26,232 nt of DNA from Bacteroidota bacterium (GCA_025361325.1 JANYAL010000067.1:1-26232), one strand, 5' to 3'; positions 8,117 through 16,226 are shown, counted from the stretch's first letter. A program made the numbers and translations. Notes: generated from the sequence alone by a model not told the origin.

Positions 8117-8516
8117 AGTACATTACACCGGTAAACTGACCAGTGGCGAACAATTCGATTCTTCAGCAGGTAGGGAGCCTCTTGAATTTACGGTAGGGGC
8201 CGGACAAATGATCAAAGGATTCGATGCTGCCATGCCGGGCATGGCGATAGGTGAAAAGAAAACGATCAATATTGTCCCGGAAGAGGCGTACGGTAACAAA
8301 GTGGAGGAAGCAATCATCGAGTTTCCGAGGGAGCAGGTGCCGGGTGATATGGTACTTGAACCCGGTATGAAATTAACATTGACCAACCAGCAGGGGCAGC
8401 CTGTTCCTGTTATTGTGGTAGAAGTAAAAGATGATATAGTTATCCTGGATGCCAATCATTTTTTAGCCGGACAGGAATTGATCTTCGATATTGAACTGGT
8501 AGAGATAGTGGGCTGA
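8085..8516 (+). CDS. SlyD-like FKBP-type peptidyl-prolyl isomerase
   Basis: The 143-residue protein catalyses cis-trans isomerisation of prolyl bonds and, in SlyD-type proteins, has chaperone activity through an inserted flap domain. The FKBP fold is seen in VVKVHYTGKL, GEQFDSSAGREPLEFTVGAGQMIKGFDAAMPGM and GEKKTINIVPEEAYG (residues 9-72). The insert-in-flap domain covers roughly 73-120, and the end LDANHFLAGQELIFDIELVEIV is a variant of the SlyD NHPLAGK signature. The His/Cys-rich metal-binding tail of E. coli SlyD is absent. No signal peptide, so it is cytoplasmic. It stands alone: a strong terminator follows and the NamZ gene diverges upstream. Confidence 0.92.
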   Translation: MQQAKSGDVVKVHYTGKLTSGEQFDSSAGREPLEFTVGAGQMIKGFDAAMPGMAIGEKKTINIVPEEAYGNKVEEAIIEFPREQVPGDMVLEPGMKLTLTNQQGQPVPVIVVEVKDDIVILDANHFLAGQELIFDIELVEIVG

Positions 8517-8543
8517 ACGCTTTAAGCTGTTTACAGGATGCCG

Positions 8544-8575
8544 GCAGTCTGCACAACGCAGACTGCTTTTTTATT
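8544..8575 (+). terminator. Intrinsic terminator after the FKBP gene
   Basis: A perfect 9-bp stem (GCAGTCTGC 8544-8552, GCAGACTGC 8558-8566) with a 5-base ACAAC loop is followed at once by six T and a T-rich stretch, 27 bases after the stop codon. Confidence 0.93.
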
Positions 8576-8626
8576 TCTACTGCCTTTTTCTTATTATTGC
8601 TGATTCACAATTTTAAAAATGATGTC

Positions 8627-9880
8627 ATGATGATACAGATAAGCCCGGGCCATCTAGCTGAGCGGTTCATGCGCTATGTAAAAGTGGACACACAAAGCGA
8701 TCCAACCAGCAACACCCATCCCAGTTCTGAAAAACAAAAAGAACTGAGCAGGATGCTGTGCAGGGAACTTCAGGAAATAGGCATCATGCATGCTGAGACC
8801 GATGATTTCGGATATGTATATGCTACCATTCCTTCCAATAGTGAAAAGAAGAACATACCTGTGATCTGTTTTTGTGCCCATGTGGATACTGCACCGGACT
8901 GCAGCGGTACCTATGTGAAACCCATCCTGCATGAAAATTATGAAGGAATGGATATTGTATTGCCAGATGATCCTTCCCAGGTTTTACGCATGAGCGACTC
9001 ACCCTACCTGAAGGAGCATATTCATGGTGGGGTGATCACAGCGAGTGGACTTACGCTCCTGGGTGCTGATGATAAGAGCGGTGTGGCTGCCATCATGGAG
9101 GCAGCATTGTTCCTGATTCAACATCCGGAATTAAAACATGGGGAGATCAGGATCCTGTTCACGCCCGATGAAGAAGTAGGACAGGGAACGGCTAAAGCAG
9201 ATATGCACAAGTTAGGCGCGCAATACGGATATACGCTCGACGGAGGTGAGGCAGGAAGCCTGGAGGATGAAACCTTCAGCGCAGATGCGGCGGTCATTAC
9301 TGTGTACGGTGTTATTGTTCATCCGGGGTATGCCAAGGATAAACTTGTGAATGCTCTGAAGGTTGCGGCTGCCATTCTGAGTGCTTTGCCGGTACATGAA
9401 TGGAGTCCGGAGACCACGGAAGGCCGTCAGGGTTTTGTGCATCCCACCACGTTTAATGGTATAGCCGAAAAAGCGACCCTGCAATTCATTGTACGGGATT
9501 TCACATTGCCCGGCTTGCAGCAACACCATGAAAGACTGGAGCGGATCGCCCGGGAGACCGTGGCCGGATTTCCGGGTGCCATGGTAGAATATGTTGCGCA
9601 TGAACAATACCGAAACATGAAAGAGGTCCTGGATACATGCCCGCAGGTAGCCCAATATGCAGCCGAGGCCATTCAGCGTGCCGGACTGACGGTAAAAAAG
9701 GAAAGCATACGGGGTGGCACGGATGGCAGCAGGTTCAGCTATATGGGAATGCCCTGCCCCAATATCTTTACCGGCATGCAGAACATACACAGTAAACTGG
9801 AATGGATCGGTACAAAAGACATGGCAAAGGCTGCAGAGACCATTGTACACCTTGCCATGATTTGGGAGGAACGTAGTTAA
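8627..9880 (+). CDS. pepT: Peptidase T (tripeptide aminopeptidase)
   Basis: A 417-residue M20-family dizinc aminopeptidase that removes the N-terminal residue from tripeptides in the cytoplasm. The start is the ATG at 8627, or the next one at 8630; the frame is open ten codons further back but only from TTG. Conserved parts are YVKVDTQSD (near 17-25), AHVDTAPDCSG (His85 and Asp87), LLGADDKSGVAAIM (bridging Asp in 146-150), FTPDEEVGQG (Glu182-Glu183) and YTLDGGEAG (Asp205). RGGTDGSRFSYMGMPCPN and NIHSKLEW, with the last zinc-binding His, lie near the C-terminus. The order and length match E. coli PepT (408 residues). Terminators before and the 62-base gap after suggest a single-gene unit. Confidence 0.95.
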   Translation: MMIQISPGHLAERFMRYVKVDTQSDPTSNTHPSSEKQKELSRMLCRELQEIGIMHAETDDFGYVYATIPSNSEKKNIPVICFCAHVDTAPDCSGTYVKPILHENYEGMDIVLPDDPSQVLRMSDSPYLKEHIHGGVITASGLTLLGADDKSGVAAIMEAALFLIQHPELKHGEIRILFTPDEEVGQGTAKADMHKLGAQYGYTLDGGEAGSLEDETFSADAAVITVYGVIVHPGYAKDKLVNALKVAAAILSALPVHEWSPETTEGRQGFVHPTTFNGIAEKATLQFIVRDFTLPGLQQHHERLERIARETVAGFPGAMVEYVAHEQYRNMKEVLDTCPQVAQYAAEAIQRAGLTVKKESIRGGTDGSRFSYMGMPCPNIFTGMQNIHSKLEWIGTKDMAKAAETIVHLAMIWEERS

Positions 9881-9942
9881 GATCATTGATGTTGGAGAAT
9901 GTTTATATTGTAGTACCTTGGGGTGAAAAAAATTTAATAATA

Positions 9943-10869
9943 ATGGAGCAGTTAAAAGAATACTGGTGGGTCGTACTGATAATACTGGCCTTCCTGAGTT
10001 GTTTTGTAACCGTTAACCAGGGCCTTATCGGCGTGGTCACTATGTTCGGTAAATACCGCAGGATCATGCGTCCGGGCCTGAATTTCAAGATCCCTTTCTT
10101 TGAACAGATATATAAGAAAGTAAGTATCCAGAACCGGTCTGTAGAACTGGAGTTCCAGGCCGTTACTGTCGATCAGGCCAATGTGTATTTTAAATCGATG
10201 CTGCTCTATTCAGTGATCAATATAGATGAGGAAACGATCAAGAATGTGGCATTCAAATTCATCAGCGAGAAGGACCTTATGCAGGCCCTGATCCGTACAG
10301 TAGAGGGAAGTATCCGTGCCTTTGTTTCCACCAAGAAACAGGCCGAAGTGCTTAACGTTCGTCGTGATATTGTGGAAAATGTGAAAGAACAGGTCGATAA
10401 GACGCTGGAGAGCTGGGGCTTTCACCTGCAGGACCTGCAGATCAATGACATCACATTTGATGAGGCTATTATCACCAGTATGAGCAAGGTGGTGGCCAGT
10501 AATAACCTGAAAGCCGCGGCCGAGAATGAGGGCCAGGCCTTATTGATCACCAAGACCAAGGCTGCAGAAGCGGAAGGTAATGCCATCAAGATCGCTGCGG
10601 AAGCAGAAAGACAGGCTGCCCAGTTGCGTGGCCAGGGTGTTGCCCTCTTCCGCGAAGAAGTGGCAAAAGGTATGAGTCAGGCTGCTGAACAGATGAAACA
10701 GGCTAACCTGGACACCAATGTGATCTTGTTCGGTATGTGGACAGAAGCCATCAAGAATTTTGCGGAATATGGCAAGGGAAATGTGATCTTCCTTGATGGC
10801 AGCAGTGAAGGCATGGAAAAGACCATGCGCCAGATCATGGCCATGCAGCAGATGGACGGAAAAAAATGA
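9943..10869 (+). CDS. SPFH/Band-7 membrane protein (stomatin/prohibitin-like)
   Basis: The 308-residue protein has one N-terminal membrane segment (YWWVVLIILAFLSCFVTV, about 7-24), then an SPFH domain beginning GLIGVVTMFGKYRRIMRPGLNFKIPF. A long Ala/Glu-rich helical region (about 190-260; AAAENEGQALLITKTKAAEAEGNA) follows, typical of the oligomerising tail of flotillin/stomatin/HflC proteins. Such proteins assemble as rings or scaffolds in the cytoplasmic membrane. HflK/C specifically modulate FtsH, but no hflK or protease partner is adjacent. The frame is open from 9886; the start at 9943 is preferred because it places the membrane segment at the N-terminus, and a promoter-like TACCTTGG (from 9914) lies between. 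A strong terminator follows. Confidence 0.88.
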   Translation: MEQLKEYWWVVLIILAFLSCFVTVNQGLIGVVTMFGKYRRIMRPGLNFKIPFFEQIYKKVSIQNRSVELEFQAVTVDQANVYFKSMLLYSVINIDEETIKNVAFKFISEKDLMQALIRTVEGSIRAFVSTKKQAEVLNVRRDIVENVKEQVDKTLESWGFHLQDLQINDITFDEAIITSMSKVVASNNLKAAAENEGQALLITKTKAAEAEGNAIKIAAEAERQAAQLRGQGVALFREEVAKGMSQAAEQMKQANLDTNVILFGMWTEAIKNFAEYGKGNVIFLDGSSEGMEKTMRQIMAMQQMDGKK

Positions 10870-10893
10870 TGATCAAAACAACACATCTTTATA

Positions 10894-10919
10894 AGCCTCC
10901 TGTAGGGGGCTTTTTTTTT
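10894..10919 (+). terminator. Intrinsic terminator after the Band-7 gene
   Basis: A 7-bp stem AGCCTCC (10894-10900) with GGGGGCT (10905-10911; one G-T pair), loop TGTA, is followed by a run of nine T (10911-10919), 24 bases after the stop codon. Confidence 0.92.
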
Positions 10920-10970
10920 GGGTAATATATAATAACTTGTTAAGATTAACATTTCCTTAGGTGGTCATTG

Positions 10971-10978
10971 TACTTTTG
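10971..10978 (+). promoter_or_regulatory. -7 promoter element for exbB
   Basis: TACTTTTG matches TAnnTTTG exactly in the spacer after the terminator. It would leave an mRNA leader of roughly 70 bases before the ATG at 11056. No clear -33 box was identified. Confidence 0.5.
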
Positions 10979-11055
10979 TAACGTTTCTATGCAGTGCTGT
11001 ATCTTTTTGGCATAATAATAGAATACAGAAGTTCAATCACTTAAAACCACTAAAC

Positions 11056-11733
11056 ATGTTCGATATCTTATTACAGACCGACACCACAGGAGCTTCCAGG
11101 GCCGTTTCTTCACAGGTTGAATCAGTATGGGGTGTATTGGTAAAAGGCGGGGTGCTGATGATCCCCCTGATGACCTTGCTGGCTGTTGCCATTTTCTTTT
11201 TTATAGAACGGCTTATCGCCATCCGTAAGGCTTCGAAGATCGAGGATAATTTCATGAACATCATACGCGATCATATCATCACCGGAAATGTTACAGCAGC
11301 CAGGAGCCTTGCCAAGAATACCAATAACCCTGTGGCCAGAATCATCGATAAGGGCATTCAGCGTATCGGCAAACCCATTGACGCCATAGAAAAGAGCATG
11401 GACAATGTTGGCGTGTTGGAGATGTATACCATGGAAAAGAACCTGTCCATACTTTCCATCATCTCACGCATTGCTCCCCTGTTTGGATTTTTGGGAACCA
11501 TCATTGGTATGCTGTCGCTGTTCAAAGGCATCGCCTCCACGAGTGAGTACACACCCAACACGATCGCAGACGGCATCTATATAAAAATGATCACTTCGGC
11601 AACAGGGCTGATCATTGGTATACTCACCTACCTGGGCTACAGTTACCTGAATGGCCAGATAAAGAAAGTGGAGAACAAGATGGATGCCGCCAGTGCTGAA
11701 TTCGTGGATATATTACAGGAGCCTACCCGTTAA
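11056..11733 (+). CDS. exbB: ExbB/TolQ/MotA-family proton channel protein
   Basis: The 225-residue protein has three membrane segments: about 32-54 (GVLMIPLMTLLAVAIFFFIE), 130-158 (ISRIAPLFGFLGTIIGMLSLF, containing the conserved family core) and 170-195 (KMITSATGLIIGILTYLGYSYL). A cytoplasmic loop between the first two carries the SLAKNTNNPVARII-type region. With ExbD it forms the proton-driven motor that energises TonB-dependent outer-membrane transport. It is the first gene of a two-gene unit, with exbD 69 bases downstream. No tonB follows, so the TonB partner is encoded elsewhere. A TolQ role is an alternative, but no tolA/tolB/pal is present. Confidence 0.9.
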   Translation: MFDILLQTDTTGASRAVSSQVESVWGVLVKGGVLMIPLMTLLAVAIFFFIERLIAIRKASKIEDNFMNIIRDHIITGNVTAARSLAKNTNNPVARIIDKGIQRIGKPIDAIEKSMDNVGVLEMYTMEKNLSILSIISRIAPLFGFLGTIIGMLSLFKGIASTSEYTPNTIADGIYIKMITSATGLIIGILTYLGYSYLNGQIKKVENKMDAASAEFVDILQEPTR

Positions 11734-11802
11734 ATTCAAAGTTGAAAGCCGGAGTAAACGAGTTGGGAAGTATTATTATTAATTTGAAAAGAATGCATAA
11801 CA

Positions 11803-12204
11803 ATGAGTTTGAGAAAAAAATTTAAGGAAGACCAGGCGGAAGTGGATACCGGGCCGTTGAATGATATCCTGTTTATCCTCATGTTCTTCTTTCTCATCAT
11901 ATCTACCCTGGCCAATCCCAATGTGATCAAGCTGAGCAATCCCAAAGCTAAGAGCGATACCAAGGCTAAACAGAGTGTGATCGTTAGTATAGACAAGAAC
12001 CGTACAGTGTATATCGGTCAGCAAAAGATCATTTTTGATTCCCTCGAATCACAGCTGAAAGCGCATATCCGGTCAGGTGACAGCACCAAACCCGCTGTAG
12101 TGATCAATGCAGACTCACTGGTGGCCTGGAAGGATATCGTTAGGATCATGAGCATTGCAAAGAAACTGGGGGCAACTACATCAGCTTCTATAAGTAATCA
12201 GTGA
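11803..12204 (+). CDS. exbD: ExbD/TolR-family motor protein
   Basis: The 133-residue protein has a short cytoplasmic N-terminus, one membrane segment (about 18-38, PLNDILFILMFFFLIISTL) and a periplasmic domain. Asp21 within the membrane segment matches the proton-carrying aspartate of ExbD/TolR. The periplasmic part ends VVINADSLVAWKDIVRIMSIAKKLG, as usual in the family. It partners ExbB to convert proton-motive force into mechanical work on TonB or an equivalent. Its last seven bases overlap the convergent end of prmC, so the 3' ends of the two mRNAs are antisense to each other. Confidence 0.92.
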   Translation: MSLRKKFKEDQAEVDTGPLNDILFILMFFFLIISTLANPNVIKLSNPKAKSDTKAKQSVIVSIDKNRTVYIGQQKIIFDSLESQLKAHIRSGDSTKPAVVINADSLVAWKDIVRIMSIAKKLGATTSASISNQ

Positions 12205-13049
12205 TATGCAATGATCATCCGGTCCTTTCCATACATATCCTTCTTTATTTCAACCGTCCCAAAAGAACGATCAAATATTTTTTTCACATCCCCGGTGAAT
12301 CTTTCATTGGTCTCCAGGTATACCCGTCCACCAGGTTTCATATGCGTCAAAGCAAACCGGAATGTCTTCTCATAAAATATCAGTGGTTGTTCATCCGGAA
12401 CGAACAATGCGCCATACGGTTCATAATCAAGTATATTTCTGGCTAAAGTTCCTTTTTCGTTTTCCGGAATATAGGGAGGGTTACTGATGATGCAATCGTA
12501 CAGAGGCATGGCCTGCCATGCCGATTCATTTAAAAAATCCATTTGCAGGAAACGGATAACAGTGTTGAGATGCAAAGCATTTTCCCGGGCAACTGCTAAC
12601 GCCTTTTCACTGATATCAATGGCAGTAACATCAGCAGCGGGCAACCCCTTCTTTATGGCTAAGGCTATGCAACCACTGCCGGTACCGATATCCAGGATCG
12701 ATGGGTCAGTGATCCTGGTCCTGCAGTTGCTGATCAATTGGTCAACCAGTTCCTCCGTTTCAGGCCTGGGAATCAATACTTGTTCATTCACCTTCAGTCT
12801 GAACCCATAGAACCAGGCCTCGCCCAGTACATATTGCATAGGTTTGTGTTTCAGCAGATCAGCCAGTGCAGCTTGCAAACGGGCTACGACAGTATTGTCT
12901 AATTGATATTGCGGATCTTTGATTATAGTGGTACGGAAAATACCTGCAAGGCTTTCAAATACCTGGTCCGTGATCACGGTGGCTTCGCTCAGTGTGTAGA
13001 TACCCTGGAGCTGTATCAGAAAATCCCGGTATATTTCTTTGAGCCCCAT
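12198..13049 (-). CDS. prmC: Peptide chain release factor N5-glutamine methyltransferase
   Basis: A 283-residue enzyme that methylates the Gln of the GGQ motif in release factors RF1/RF2 using S-adenosylmethionine. The N-terminal helical domain (about 1-75) binds the factor. Then come LIPRPETEELV (92-102), the SAM-binding motif DIGTGSGCIAL (120-130), AIDIS (144-148) and the catalytic NPPY (190-193), which holds the target glutamine. The ATG at 13049 was chosen; a TTG one codon earlier is less likely. A perfect -7 box lies five bases before it, so the leader is extremely short. It is divergent from ribD and overlaps exbD by seven bases at its end. Confidence 0.94.
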   Translation of the reverse strand: MGLKEIYRDFLIQLQGIYTLSEATVITDQVFESLAGIFRTTIIKDPQYQLDNTVVARLQAALADLLKHKPMQYVLGEAWFYGFRLKVNEQVLIPRPETEELVDQLISNCRTRITDPSILDIGTGSGCIALAIKKGLPAADVTAIDISEKALAVARENALHLNTVIRFLQMDFLNESAWQAMPLYDCIISNPPYIPENEKGTLARNILDYEPYGALFVPDEQPLIFYEKTFRFALTHMKPGGRVYLETNERFTGDVKKIFDRSFGTVEIKKDMYGKDRMIIAYH

Positions 13050-13054
13050 CAAAG

Positions 13055-13062
13055 CAAACTTA
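13055..13062 (-). promoter_or_regulatory. -7 promoter element abutting prmC
   Basis: Read on the minus strand, TAAGTTTG matches TAnnTTTG exactly and is separated from the prmC ATG by only five bases, implying a leaderless or near-leaderless transcript. Confidence 0.55.
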
Positions 13063-13079
13063 GTTTATTTTTTGATGCT

Positions 13080-13087
13080 TATTTTTG
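13080..13087 (+). promoter_or_regulatory. -7 promoter element abutting ribD
   Basis: TATTTTTG matches TAnnTTTG exactly. It is four bases before the TTG at 13092 and 25 bases before the ATG at 13113. Together with the opposite-strand box at 13055-13062 it makes a compact 42-bp divergent promoter. Confidence 0.5.
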
Positions 13088-13091
13088 TCCC

Positions 13092-14138
13092 TTGACAGAT
13101 CATAAGGTATACATGCAGAGATGTCTGCATCTGGCAGAATTGGGTGCCGGCTGTGTAGCCCCCAATCCCATGGTGGGCGCCATACTTGTACATCAGGGCA
13201 GGATCATCGGGGAGGGTTATCACCGGCAATACGGTGAACCCCACGCTGAAGTGAACTGTATTAATAGCGTACTGGAAGAAGACCTCCCGCTCATATCCCA
13301 AAGCACATTATATGTATCACTGGAACCCTGCTCGCATTTCGGAAAAACACCTCCCTGTGCCGACCTGATCATTGATATGAAGATTCCGGAGGTAGTTATT
13401 GCCTGTAGAGACATCTATTCCGAAGTGAATGGCCTGGGGATCAAAAAGCTGATTCATTCAGGGGTCATTGTTGTTGAAGGCGTCCTGGAAAAAGAGGCTC
13501 GGGAACTTAATAAACGGTTCTTTACTTTTCATCGCCTTCAGCGTCCATATGTTATATTGAAATGGGCACAGAGCAGCGACCATTTTATTGCCGGACCGGA
13601 AAGATCTGTTGTAAAGATCTCCAATGAATATGCCAATAGGCTGGTCCACAAATGGAGGAGTGAGGAAGCATCCTTGCTGGTGGGCACACACACAGCTTTA
13701 TATGACAACCCGGCACTGACGACAAGACTCTGGACAGGCAGTGATCCTGTGAGACTTGTGATCGATAAGGAACTGATGCTGCCTGCCTCATTGCAATTGT
13801 TTGACCGGAAGGTGAAGACATTTGTCTTCAATTATGTAAATAATGAAACAAATGAAATGCTTTCATATATACAACTGAACAGGGAGGAGGATATGCTTGA
13901 ACAGATCATGAAGGTCCTTTACCTGAAAAAAATCATCAGTATACTTGTTGAAGGAGGGGCAGGATTATTGGGATCATTTTTCAAAGCTGGGTTATGGGAC
14001 GAGGCAAGGGTTATCACCAATAAGGACCTTACGATAGGTAACGGTACAGAAGCACCACAATTAAGAAACGCAGTATTATTTCATACTGCACATCTTTTAA
14101 ATGATGAGGTCTCCTATTATTTACGTGGAGGCAAATGA
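13092..14138 (+). CDS. ribD: Bifunctional riboflavin biosynthesis deaminase/reductase
   Basis: It carries out the second and third steps of riboflavin synthesis: deamination of the pyrimidine precursor, then NADPH-dependent reduction of its ribosyl group. The N-terminal deaminase has HAEVNC (His51 as zinc ligand, Glu53 as catalytic acid/base) and PCSHFGKTPPC (zinc ligands Cys80 and Cys89). The reductase starts about residue 150 (RPYVILKWAQSSDHFIAG) and includes LVGTHTALYDNPALTTR and VEGGAGLLGSF. The frame is open from 12903 antisense to prmC, which is not credible. The TTG at 13092 gives MTDHKVYMQRCLHLAELGAG, whose length before YMQRC fits the family; the ATG at 13113 would cut the first seven residues and is the alternative. 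The stop overlaps the next start (ATGA). Confidence 0.92.
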   Translation: MTDHKVYMQRCLHLAELGAGCVAPNPMVGAILVHQGRIIGEGYHRQYGEPHAEVNCINSVLEEDLPLISQSTLYVSLEPCSHFGKTPPCADLIIDMKIPEVVIACRDIYSEVNGLGIKKLIHSGVIVVEGVLEKEARELNKRFFTFHRLQRPYVILKWAQSSDHFIAGPERSVVKISNEYANRLVHKWRSEEASLLVGTHTALYDNPALTTRLWTGSDPVRLVIDKELMLPASLQLFDRKVKTFVFNYVNNETNEMLSYIQLNREEDMLEQIMKVLYLKKIISILVEGGAGLLGSFFKAGLWDEARVITNKDLTIGNGTEAPQLRNAVLFHTAHLLNDEVSYYLRGGK

Positions 14139-14749
14139 TTATGCAGGAAAAGGATCTATATTTTACCATTGGCGCTTCGGCCGTTGCTGAGTTCAAAGAC
14201 AGGGGCAGCAAGTTCCTGGCCTATGCATATCCCATTGAAAGGGTAGAAGATTTCAAGAAATTCCTGCAACAGTTGAAGAAGGAACATCCCAAAGCAGCGC
14301 ATCATTGTTTTGCTTATCGTTTAGGGACTGATGAACATGTTTTCAGGGTCAGTGACAACGGTGAACCTTCCGGCACGGCCGGGCGACCCATCCTGGGGCA
14401 AATAGACAGTAAACAGCTGACCAATGTTGCAGTTATCGTTGTACGTTATTTCGGCGGCACCTTGCTGGGTGTACCCGGACTGATCAACGCCTATAAAACG
14501 GTCACCAGCCTTGTACTGCAGGTAACACCCCTGCTGCAAAAACAGGTGGAGATCAAGTATGACATTGCATATGATTATACCCGGATGAATGAGGTGATGA
14601 TGATCATGAAACAATATAATTGTTCGGTCATAGGACAGGACCTTCAGCTCTTTTGTATCACACACGCGGGTATACCGCGTAACCGGCTGGATGAAGTGCT
14701 CTACCGGCTCAACGATCTGCAGAACGTTAAGGTGGAAAAAGCGGTATAA
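14135..14749 (+). CDS. YigZ/IMPACT (UPF0029) family protein
   Basis: The 204-residue protein shows the family signature: SKFLAYAYPIE, HHCFAYRLG, VSDNGEPSGTAGRPIL and VVRYFGGTLLGVPGLINAYK. The last third (about 130-204) matches the small C-terminal domain of bacterial members. The eukaryotic relative IMPACT regulates translation through GCN1, and bacterial YigZ has been linked to nucleic-acid binding or proteolysis, but its function is unsettled. It overlaps ribD by four bases (ATGA), so it is translationally coupled. A second ATG at 14141 is an equally possible start. Confidence 0.88.
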   Translation: MIMQEKDLYFTIGASAVAEFKDRGSKFLAYAYPIERVEDFKKFLQQLKKEHPKAAHHCFAYRLGTDEHVFRVSDNGEPSGTAGRPILGQIDSKQLTNVAVIVVRYFGGTLLGVPGLINAYKTVTSLVLQVTPLLQKQVEIKYDIAYDYTRMNEVMMIMKQYNCSVIGQDLQLFCITHAGIPRNRLDEVLYRLNDLQNVKVEKAV

Positions 14750-14785
14750 TCAATATAGAATCTGTAAATTTCCTTAAAAATTAAA

Positions 14786-15133
14786 ATGCCTGCAGAACGA
14801 AAATATAAAAGCTTCCGTAGTTTCTATCCCTACTATCTTACTGAACACGGTGATTTGGCCAACCGTACACTTCATTTTATCGGCACGGCTGGAATACTGG
14901 TGATCCTGGTCCTGGCTATTGCCCTGCAAAAATGGTGGATGCTTGCCCTGATCCCTTTTTTCGGTTATGGTTTTGCCTGGGCAGGGCATTTCTTCATAGA
15001 AAGAAACAAACCTGCCACTTTTACCTATCCCTTGTACAGCCTTGGAAGTGATTTTGTGATGTTCTGGCATATTCTCACCGGCCAGATCAGTAAAAAACTG
15101 GATGAAGCAAAACAGATCATCAAACAGCAATAA
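14786..15133 (+). CDS. Mpo1-like (DUF962) membrane protein
   Basis: The 115-residue protein belongs to the DUF962/YGL010w group. It shows FRSFYPYYLTEHGDLANRTLHFIGT at the N-terminus, two hydrophobic segments (about 31-49 and 50-66), and GHFFIERNKPATFTYPLYSLGSDFVMFW. Conserved histidines are His21, His30 and His68. Yeast Mpo1 is an iron-dependent dioxygenase in alpha-oxidation of 2-hydroxy fatty acids, and these histidines probably bind the metal. Chitinophagaceae-type bacteria make hydroxylated sphingolipids and fatty acids, so an analogous role is possible but inferred. It follows the YigZ gene by 36 bases and precedes the YjbR-like gene by six. Confidence 0.85.
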   Translation: MPAERKYKSFRSFYPYYLTEHGDLANRTLHFIGTAGILVILVLAIALQKWWMLALIPFFGYGFAWAGHFFIERNKPATFTYPLYSLGSDFVMFWHILTGQISKKLDEAKQIIKQQ

Positions 15134-15139
15134 GTACCA

Positions 15140-15466
15140 ATGGATATTGAATCTTTGCGGGAATATATCCTGCAAAAACCAGCAGTGACAGAAGGTTTCC
15201 CATTTGGGGAAGACACCCTGGTCTTCAAGGTAAATAATAAGATATTCTTGCTGGTTTCACTTGACGCTGCACCCTTGCAATTCAATGTAAAATGTGAACC
15301 GGAAAAAGCTATCGCCCTGCGGGAAGAGTACCCTGATACTATTTTGCCAGGTTATCACATGAATAAAAAACACTGGAATACAGTGATCATGAATGGCAGG
15401 ATCTCCAATAAACTGTTAGTGGAGATGGTGGATGATTCTTATCAATTGGTAAAAAGAAATAGATAA
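15140..15466 (+). CDS. YjbR/MmcQ family protein
   Basis: A 108-residue cytoplasmic protein of the YjbR (CyaY-like fold) family. It begins MDIESLREYILQKPAVTEGFPFGEDTLVFKV and contains FNVKCEPEKAIALREEYPDTILPGYHMNKKHWNTV, both strongly typical. Such proteins are annotated as putative DNA-binding but the biological role is not established. It lies six bases after the Mpo1-like gene and is probably the last gene of the ribD unit. Confidence 0.88.
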   Translation: MDIESLREYILQKPAVTEGFPFGEDTLVFKVNNKIFLLVSLDAAPLQFNVKCEPEKAIALREEYPDTILPGYHMNKKHWNTVIMNGRISNKLLVEMVDDSYQLVKRNR

Positions 15467-15583
15467 GCAGACTTTTGATGGAGTATTATTTGAAGAGGAT
15501 GCCATTCTTTATTTTGTACCTTCTTGTTGCATTACTTTGTATTTACATGTACCGTCAAGTGGTGCGATCTTAAAAAAAGGTTC

Positions 15584-16201
15584 TTATTTCTTCGCATATT
15601 TCCAGTTTCTGCTTTTACCCGCTGCCATCATTTCTATCGCACTGGCCATACGCTTCATTCGGGTACCTTCTGTCCTGGCTTCAGTTACCCACTCCAGGTA
15701 TTCCTTCTTATGGGAGTAGGAAAAATCATCAAATGCCGCTTTTGCCTTTTTGTTCTTAGATACAGCTTCTTTAAAATATTCAGGTACAACCAGTTCTTTT
15801 TTCCCGGGAACACTGGACTTTGCCGGAATCCTGATACCCTTGTTGTTGAGGATCATGGCCTCTTTAATCCAGGCCTTCAGTTTTGTATCTGCCGGAAGGT
15901 CCTTCAGGGAACTGATCCTTCCCAGGTGACCCATAGCGACCTCTGATCTGGCAGTCTCAGCCAGTACAGGGTCTTTCATCAGCGTGGCTTTCCAGAAACC
16001 GAATGAAGCGTGTTGTTTGAATGCTGCCATGCTGCACATCATCTCACCCTTATAATCAAAATGGGGAAAACCCCACTTGATCTTTTCTTCCACTTGCGGG
16101 CAAACTGTATGTACCAGTTCACGGATATGATTCAATATGGGTTTTGCAAAATCAGCAGACTTGCTGATATATGCATCTATGGCTTTGTTCCTGCTGTTCA
16201 T
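15584..16201 (-). CDS. DUF1801/YdeI-OmdA-like protein
   Basis: The 205-residue protein joins a DUF1801-type N-terminal part (AIDAYISKSADFAKPILNHIRELVH, then KIKWGFPHFDYKGEMMCSMAAFKQHASFGFWKA) to an OmdA-type C-terminal part (YFKEAVSKNKKAKAAFDDFSYSHKKEYLEWV, EGTRMKRMASAIEMMAAGK). This is the arrangement of the YdeI family. YdeI has been linked to resistance to antimicrobial peptides in Salmonella, but the general function is unknown. The frame is open from 16270, but the ATG at 16201 was chosen because a perfect -7 box lies 17 bases upstream and the extra residues are not family-like. Confidence 0.85.
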   Translation of the reverse strand: MNSRNKAIDAYISKSADFAKPILNHIRELVHTVCPQVEEKIKWGFPHFDYKGEMMCSMAAFKQHASFGFWKATLMKDPVLAETARSEVAMGHLGRISSLKDLPADTKLKAWIKEAMILNNKGIRIPAKSSVPGKKELVVPEYFKEAVSKNKKAKAAFDDFSYSHKKEYLEWVTEARTEGTRMKRMASAIEMMAAGKSRNWKYAKK

Positions 16202-16218
16202 ACTAACGTCTGTTGAGG

Positions 16219-16226
16219 CAAAAATA
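16219..16226 (-). promoter_or_regulatory. -7 promoter element for the YdeI-like gene
   Basis: On the minus strand TATTTTTG matches TAnnTTTG exactly, 17 bases before the ATG at 16201. It supports that start over the longer reading frame. Confidence 0.55.

Noticed and set aside
9212..9886. 224-codon minus-strand frame opposite pepT
   Set aside because: It is a shadow of pepT, with no protein-like motif or start signal.
12903..13091. Extended N-terminus of ribD into prmC
   Set aside because: The extra 63 residues are antisense to prmC and unlike RibD; promoter boxes lie between.
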